DNA of 61,743 nt from positions 1-61,743 of IMG/VR virus record IMGVR_UViG_3300032893_000044; one strand, given 5' to 3'. The notes beneath the pieces are model-generated. The model did no database searches. It was not told where the DNA came from and saw only the letters and a program-made list of their open reading frames with translations. Below, one piece after another: positions 56,886-61,743 of the stretch. The first letter of the stretch is position 1. Each line of letters starts with the position of its first letter. A program made the translations under genes and the position numbers. The stretch is from a virus.

Positions 56886-59123
56886 ATGTCGACGACAAAT
56901 CCTTTTCGACAACTCATTTTATATCCGGGGACCGGCCTCACAGGCGGTCCCTTCGGGATTTTGTCGTTTCCATTGCCTTACATTCCTCCTACGCCCACGC
57001 AAACGGTTATCAAAGACAATGGCGAAGATTATTACACCGCTGATTATATTAGCTTAGCAGACAGCGGCGCAACAGCAGGAACTTATTATTTTCCTAAACT
57101 CACCATTCAAACCACAGGCATTATTTCTGCGATTGATTCTCATGGCTACGAAGATGCTTCAGCTAATTTATTTTTAAGCAATAACGCAGGCAATAACACG
57201 CTGAGCGGTATTAATAACGTCGGAATTGGTTATGGTGCTTTAAAGCTGATTTCCGGAGGAAATTATAATTTCGGCTTAGGCGCACAAGCATTAGCCTCAT
57301 TGACCGGCGGCTCAGGTAATGCCATGGTAGGCTTCCAATCGGGAGCCAGCATTGTTAATAACAATAGCAATGTAGGATTTGGTTATGGTGCTTTAGCAGC
57401 TTTACTGACCGGCGATGATAATACTTCAATCGGCGCACGTGCGGGCATTGCCAGAACTTCTTATAGTTCCTGCACGTTTTTAGGTTATTCAGCAGATGCC
57501 ACCACCGGCGGCTTAAGTAATTCAGGTGCCATTGGGGCTAATGCCACCATTAGCGTTAGCAATGGAATTAATATCGGCAGCGGTACTTATGTCGGCGTTA
57601 ACCAGCCGTCTCCCGCTTATTCTTTAGATTTAGCCAACGTCAGTAGTCAATGTGGCCTCCGCTTAGCCGCCAGCACTGGAACCCCTACAACGCCTGGAAA
57701 TACCAATGATATTGTTATTTTCAATAACGCAGGAGCTCCTTATTGGAAAGATACGGGAGGCACCTTGCATGCCTTTGGGAGCGGTAGCGGTTCAGTCACT
57801 AGTTTAACAGCAGGAACCGGTATTACCTTAACGCCCAGTACTATTACCACGACGGGAACCATTGCTTTAACCACACCCGTTGCTTTAACCAATGGCGGAA
57901 CCAATGCGAGTTTAACGGCTTCTAATGGCGGCATTGTTTATTCAACCGCCTCTGCTTTAGCCATTTTAAGCGGCACTTCAACCGCTCGGCAAATGCTGCA
58001 ATCAGGCGCCAGCACAACCCCTGCCTGGTCAACGGCGACATGGCCTGCCACAACCACGATTAATCAAATTCTATATTCCTCTGCGGCTAATACCGTAACA
58101 GGATTAGCTACGGCAAATAGCAGCGTCTTGGTGACTAATTCCAGCGGTGTTCCAAGTCTAACCAATATCTTGCCGGCGATTAAAGTTCAAGCGACTAATA
58201 CCGATGCTTTTGATGTGCAAAATTCTGGTGGAAGCACGACGCATTTTAAAGTAGATACCACGAATAGCGTCATTTATTTAAATGATGTGACGCAGTTGGG
58301 CGGATTTAATAATGCGACTGCCTTTTATATTCAAGATTCTGGTGCAAATGTTTATTCGAGCTTTTCAACGGTTAATACCGCATCTGTTTATACCGCCACG
58401 CAGCCAGGTGGTACCAGCTCTCCGGCCATCTTTTTAAATGGCACCGGTACCGCTTCTGGCTCAGGAACTTATACAGCGGATGGTATCGCTTTTGCACTTT
58501 TTTATACCAATAATCTTGGCAATATTCAAAGCGTCATTACTCAAAAAGGTTGGCTAGGAGATAGTACTAAAACTATTTTACGCGTTTATGCGCAACAGAG
58601 TGGCGTGACAACTATGGTGGTTGATTGCGTTAAAGGGGATAACTCGGGTTCTGCCCCAATTTATTTTGGTAATGGAATTTATGCTAATTCAGACAATTCT
58701 TACACCTGCGGTGCAAGTGGTCATCGTTGGTCAGCAGTTTGGGCCGCTAACGGCACCATTCAAACCTCAGCACAGTCGCAAAAAAATAATGTTATTGATT
58801 CGCCTTTAGGCTTAGATTTTATCAACAAATTGCAACCTAAATGCTGGAAATGGAATAACGGACCTGAACAAACAAAAACCCATCATGGCTTTGTTTATGA
58901 AGATGTAGCATCGCTTATTTCACCAGAATATTTTGGAGGATTATATCCTGCCGAGAATCTAGAACATGACATTCGAGATGAAGAAACAAAAGAGATTAAA
59001 AAATTTGTTGAAGAAGGTACTCATGGCTTAAATTATGCCGCTTTCATTGCGCCCATGGTCTCCGCCATTCAAACCTTATCCCAAAAAGTCATGCGCTTAG
59101 AAGCGCAATTGGAGGCCGCATGA
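56886..59123 (+). CDS. tail fibre protein 4 with S74 chaperone domain
   Basis: 745 residues from ATG 56886. N-terminal Pro/Gly segment, coil repeats NVGIGYGALKLISGGNYNFG and onward (about 110-210), Gly/Thr stalk, and a C-terminal intramolecular chaperone (about 630-745): TSAQSQKNNVIDSPLGLDFI, KCWKW, HHGFVYEDV, FIAPMVSAIQTLSQKV. S74 domains trimerise fibres and then cut themselves off. The usual D-x-R before the Lys is replaced here by Q-S-Q, so cutting may be altered. Confidence 0.82.
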   Translation: MSTTNPFRQLILYPGTGLTGGPFGILSFPLPYIPPTPTQTVIKDNGEDYYTADYISLADSGATAGTYYFPKLTIQTTGIISAIDSHGYEDASANLFLSNNAGNNTLSGINNVGIGYGALKLISGGNYNFGLGAQALASLTGGSGNAMVGFQSGASIVNNNSNVGFGYGALAALLTGDDNTSIGARAGIARTSYSSCTFLGYSADATTGGLSNSGAIGANATISVSNGINIGSGTYVGVNQPSPAYSLDLANVSSQCGLRLAASTGTPTTPGNTNDIVIFNNAGAPYWKDTGGTLHAFGSGSGSVTSLTAGTGITLTPSTITTTGTIALTTPVALTNGGTNASLTASNGGIVYSTASALAILSGTSTARQMLQSGASTTPAWSTATWPATTTINQILYSSAANTVTGLATANSSVLVTNSSGVPSLTNILPAIKVQATNTDAFDVQNSGGSTTHFKVDTTNSVIYLNDVTQLGGFNNATAFYIQDSGANVYSSFSTVNTASVYTATQPGGTSSPAIFLNGTGTASGSGTYTADGIAFALFYTNNLGNIQSVITQKGWLGDSTKTILRVYAQQSGVTTMVVDCVKGDNSGSAPIYFGNGIYANSDNSYTCGASGHRWSAVWAANGTIQTSAQSQKNNVIDSPLGLDFINKLQPKCWKWNNGPEQTKTHHGFVYEDVASLISPEYFGGLYPAENLEHDIRDEETKEIKKFVEEGTHGLNYAAFIAPMVSAIQTLSQKVMRLEAQLEAA

Positions 59124-59752
59124 GCTTAACTTATGACAGTCTTGTCCAGCAAATCATGGACAACCTCGATCGCACCGATAACGCCACTCTCTTAGAAGTG
59201 CCTAACTTTATCGCGAGAGCGGAGCAAATCGGGTCACGCAAAATCTTAAGTATCGGGATGCTTCAGTATGTGACCGGCACTTTAACGCCAGGCATTAATC
59301 AATATGAAAAGCCCGCGAATTGGCGGCAAAACATCACTTTTAGCTGTCAAAGTTTAGATGGATTGCAAACCGTTTCAACCCTGCAATTACGCAGCTATGA
59401 ATACATGGTTCAATATTCACCGCAACCAGGATTACAAAGTATCCCTATCTTTTACGGGGATTTTGATTATAACACCATTTATATCGCGCCAACGCCTGAT
59501 TTAGCGTATCCGTTCTTATGGGGCTATTTACAATTACCTTTCCCCTTAAGTCCGCAAAATCAAACCAATTGGTATACCAATAATGCGCCGGATTATATCT
59601 TCTACGCTTCCATGGTAGAAGCCATGCTTTATCTTAAAACAGACGATAGATTGCAGCTTTTCCAAGGCAAAATGCAAGAGGCTATCGATAGTCTTAACGA
59701 ACAAGATAAACGCCGCGTCATTGACCGTTCAGCAAATGTGGGGGCTGCATAA
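59120..59752 (+). CDS. head-tail connector / tail accessory protein
   Basis: 210 residues, ATGA overlap. Begins SLTYDSLVQQIMDNLDRTDN, PNFIARAEQIGSRKILSIGM, the pattern of phage adaptor proteins with a four-helix and beta body, ending in a long helix (QGKMQEAIDSLNEQDKRRV). It lies directly before the hub gene. Confidence 0.72.
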   Translation: MSLTYDSLVQQIMDNLDRTDNATLLEVPNFIARAEQIGSRKILSIGMLQYVTGTLTPGINQYEKPANWRQNITFSCQSLDGLQTVSTLQLRSYEYMVQYSPQPGLQSIPIFYGDFDYNTIYIAPTPDLAYPFLWGYLQLPFPLSPQNQTNWYTNNAPDYIFYASMVEAMLYLKTDDRLQLFQGKMQEAIDSLNEQDKRRVIDRSANVGAA

Positions 59753-61677
59753 TGGCTATGCAACAACAAAATCTCCCTCATATCTCGCCTTTATTGATGA
59801 AGCCTGGCATTTTGCGGGATGGCACAACGTTTGCTAAACCTAATTATGTTGATGGTCAATGGATGCGTTTTTATCGGGGACTGCCTAAGAAAATGGGCGG
59901 CTATCAACAAATTACCGCCGATTTAACCGGCATTGCCAGGGGGGTTTATGTCGTTCCTCGTTCTCCTAATTTTGATGTGTATGTTGGTGATGCTAACAAG
60001 CTTATTGTAGTACCTATCAATTATCAAGGTATTCCTATCGGCAATGTCAGTACCGATAGAACGCCGGCTAATTTTGCCACTAATCCGGCAAACGATTGGC
60101 AATTTGATGTGATGTATTCTAACAATTTTGATTCCAGTATTTTAATTGCTTTTGCGGCACCCAACTTAAATTCTATCGACAGCCGCATTGAAAGACCTGT
60201 TTATTACGGAAAAACCTATCCTTTAGTGGATGCGGATGTTCCGCTGCAATCAACCGGCATTAATGTCAGCGGCGGCATTATGGTGCTTCATCCTTTCTTA
60301 TTTTATCTCGGTAATGATGGACAAGTGCAATGGAGTGAAGCCAGTAATCCCAGCGTGATTGCCGGAGAAAGCCGCATTGCGCCTTATAAACTGGTGGCAG
60401 GATTAGCCACCCGCGGGGGCACCAATTCACCAGCGGGTTTAATTTGGAGTTTAGACAGAGTCATTCGCGTCACCTTTGTGGGCGGCGCTACGCAATTTAA
60501 CTTTGATACCGTCACAGGACAAAGTTCAATTTTATCTTCGCGCTCCATTATTGAATGGGATGGCCTTTATTTTTGGTGCGGAGTAGACCGCTTTTTATTC
60601 TACAACGGTGCGGTTCAAGAATTACCCAACGATATGAACATGAACTTCTTTTTTAATAACCTGAACTATGCGCAGCGTCAAAAAGTGTGGGCCACCAAAG
60701 TCACGCGTTGGGGTGAAATTTGGTGGTTTTTCCCCAAAGGGGACAGTATCGAGTGCAATTGGGCTATCGTTTATAACGTGCGCCAACAAGTTTGGTATGA
60801 CACGCCCATCAATCGAGCCGATGGGTATTACGACAATGTGTTTGCGCAACCCATTTGGTCTGACACGATGCCCATTGTCACTCAGCAGCTTAATGGAACG
60901 CCGAGCGCTTCTACCGGCGATGCCAGCGGTGTGTTTACGGGTGTTTCTCCTTGCACCCAAAGCGCGCCTAATGGCTATATTCGCTATCAGTGGCAAGCGC
61001 CCGGATTCCCCATCGCGGTCGTTAAAATCACGTCTGAAACGACACAAACTTATCAGCTCTCGTTGCAAAGTTCTAATGATGGCGCTACGTGGAATACTGT
61101 TTTAGCGATTCCTTCGCAAACCTATACCGCTGATACTGAATATGTGTTTAACGTTCCCGTTCCTGATTATGGCACTTACTTTCAGATTTTAGAAACGGGC
61201 GGTCATACGCTCAATATTCAAGCGCTCAACTTTAGCACCAATAACTATCCCATTTGGATGCAAGAGGTGGGTGTTGACCAGGTGGTCGATGGCAAAGTCT
61301 CGCCCATTTATTCTTTCTTTGAAACGGGCTCTTTGTCTTGGGTCGCGGTTGATGCGGAAAAGGAACGTCATGGTTATGACCGTTGGTATTACCTGTATCG
61401 GGTAGAACCAGACTTTTTACAAGAAGGCGACATGACATTGAGCGTGATGGGACAACAGTATTCTCGCGTTCAAAGTCAAAACACCAATACTTTGTCCGGA
61501 CCTTATACCTTTTCTCCTACCACAGAAAAAATTGATATTGGCACGCCGCGTCAGGCGCGAGAAATGACCTTGAAGTTTGAAAGCAACACCATCGGCGGCG
61601 ATTACGAAATGGGTCAAATCTTAGTGTTGGCACGCATTGGCGACGGTCGTCAGTCACCTCCGACGGAGGCCACCTAA
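59752..61677 (+). CDS. P22 gp10-like tail hub with inserted discoidin-like domain
   Basis: 641 residues. Fits the packaged-DNA-stabilisation hub: PLLMKPGILRDGTTFAKPNY, VDGQWMRFYRGLPKKMGGYQ, HPFLFYLGNDGQVQWSEASN, GLIWSLDRVIRVTFVGG, FYWxG-type LYFWCGVDRFLFYNG (beta-propeller repeats). Residues about 390-490 (SPCTQSAPNGYIRYQW ... LAIPSQTYTA ... GTYFQILETGGHTLNIQALN) match the inserted domain of the gp4-like adaptor. After it the hub pattern resumes (YDRWYYLYRVEPDFLQEGDM). Confidence 0.8.
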   Translation: MAMQQQNLPHISPLLMKPGILRDGTTFAKPNYVDGQWMRFYRGLPKKMGGYQQITADLTGIARGVYVVPRSPNFDVYVGDANKLIVVPINYQGIPIGNVSTDRTPANFATNPANDWQFDVMYSNNFDSSILIAFAAPNLNSIDSRIERPVYYGKTYPLVDADVPLQSTGINVSGGIMVLHPFLFYLGNDGQVQWSEASNPSVIAGESRIAPYKLVAGLATRGGTNSPAGLIWSLDRVIRVTFVGGATQFNFDTVTGQSSILSSRSIIEWDGLYFWCGVDRFLFYNGAVQELPNDMNMNFFFNNLNYAQRQKVWATKVTRWGEIWWFFPKGDSIECNWAIVYNVRQQVWYDTPINRADGYYDNVFAQPIWSDTMPIVTQQLNGTPSASTGDASGVFTGVSPCTQSAPNGYIRYQWQAPGFPIAVVKITSETTQTYQLSLQSSNDGATWNTVLAIPSQTYTADTEYVFNVPVPDYGTYFQILETGGHTLNIQALNFSTNNYPIWMQEVGVDQVVDGKVSPIYSFFETGSLSWVAVDAEKERHGYDRWYYLYRVEPDFLQEGDMTLSVMGQQYSRVQSQNTNTLSGPYTFSPTTEKIDIGTPRQAREMTLKFESNTIGGDYEMGQILVLARIGDGRQSPPTEAT

Positions 61678-61743
61678 TGGTTTTACCTATCAATATTTCT
61701 CTCAAAGATTGGGCCCACAGTCAGAGTGTGGATTATCCCAACG
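61677..61743 (+). CDS. small protein downstream of hub, 5' part (continues at base 1)
   Basis: ATG at 61677 follows directly on the stop of the gp10-like hub gene (61675-61677 reads TAA into ATG). The frame runs off the window end as ...AHSQSVDYPN and is continued at base 1 by SLIVDYPN, because 61717-61743 repeats 1-27 with two mismatches. Joined, the protein is 75 residues, Trp-rich (DWQTWGG, DWQSWAK), with no family I recognise. It is probably a small virion or tail protein, judged only by position. Confidence 0.8.
   Translation, partial: MVLPINISLKDWAHSQSVDYPN

Noticed and set aside
49996-59123. Possible diversity-generating retroelement acting on the fibres
   Set aside because: No reverse transcriptase gene and no template/variable repeat pair were seen.
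61717-61743. Terminal direct repeat as a physical phage end
   Set aside because: Only 27 bases with two mismatches, and within a gene; it fits contig overlap better than a packaging repeat.

Overview
The window is an almost certainly complete, circularly closing genome of a podovirus-like tailed phage of a Proteobacterium, most likely a gammaproteobacterium. Its last 27 bases repeat its first 27 with two mismatches, and one small gene reads across that join. The evidence for a phage is a full head-and-tail set: terminase large subunit, portal, scaffold, HK97-type capsid, a P22 gp4-like adaptor, a P22 gp10-like hub, four fibres, and large glycine- or glutamine-rich virion proteins. The host guess rests on phage-borne copies of proteobacterial genes: a ProQ/FinO RNA chaperone and a peptidyl-tRNA hydrolase very close to the enterobacterial enzyme. 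I see no integrase, DNA polymerase, endolysin or tRNA gene.

Layout. 1-9137 (+): virion proteins, probably ejection proteins, and a fibre. 9117-10787 (-): small-gene cluster A. 10884-15418 (-): a cupin-like protein, an acidic protein, an ERF single-strand annealing protein, a VRR-NUC nuclease and an AT-hook protein, with a divergent ribbon-helix-helix gene. 15544-18883 (+): MarR regulator, a replication initiator with DnaA boxes and an AT-rich stretch inside its own reading frame, a run of AGCCCC/GGGGCT hairpins, a PnuC-like membrane protein and the ProQ/FinO protein. 18887-20011 (-): unknown genes. 20381-27355 (+): small early genes, many of them membrane peptides or lipoproteins, and an SPFH/prohibitin protein. 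27350-28645 (-): HTH, YopX-like and DUF1737-like proteins and SpeD. 28740-30353 (+): terminase. 30434-30697 (+): lipoprotein. 30678-33811 (-): unknown operon ending the set with peptidyl-tRNA hydrolase near its promoter side. 33927-36236 (+): cluster B. 36204-39347 (-): cluster C plus three coiled-coil proteins. 39475-45573 (+): portal, GroES-like chimera, scaffold. 45559-48045 (-): cluster D. 48277-61743 (+): capsid, adaptors, fibres and hub.

The outstanding feature is a family of 38 small genes (49-121 codons) in four clusters (A-D). They share little except a C-terminal module: a short helix of the form P-x-[EKR]-x-[LMVF], then, 10-25 residues later, [KR]-x-[YH]-Y-[QKR]-x-[IV]-[VILM]. Neighbouring genes overlap by ATGA, GTGA or TAATG, so each cluster looks like one translationally coupled operon. 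Three clusters lie at edges of the structural blocks. Cluster D sits antisense inside the head operon, between the scaffold and capsid genes. I know of no described family matching this; the function is unknown.

Other notable systems are a probable RNA-regulation module (ProQ/FinO protein plus a dispersed hairpin family, one copy just upstream of its own ribosome-binding site), a GroES-like protein carrying a RecT-like insertion, a recurrent promoter TTTAC[AT]-N17-TANAGT, and metabolic or translation genes (SpeD, Pth) that are rare in phages.
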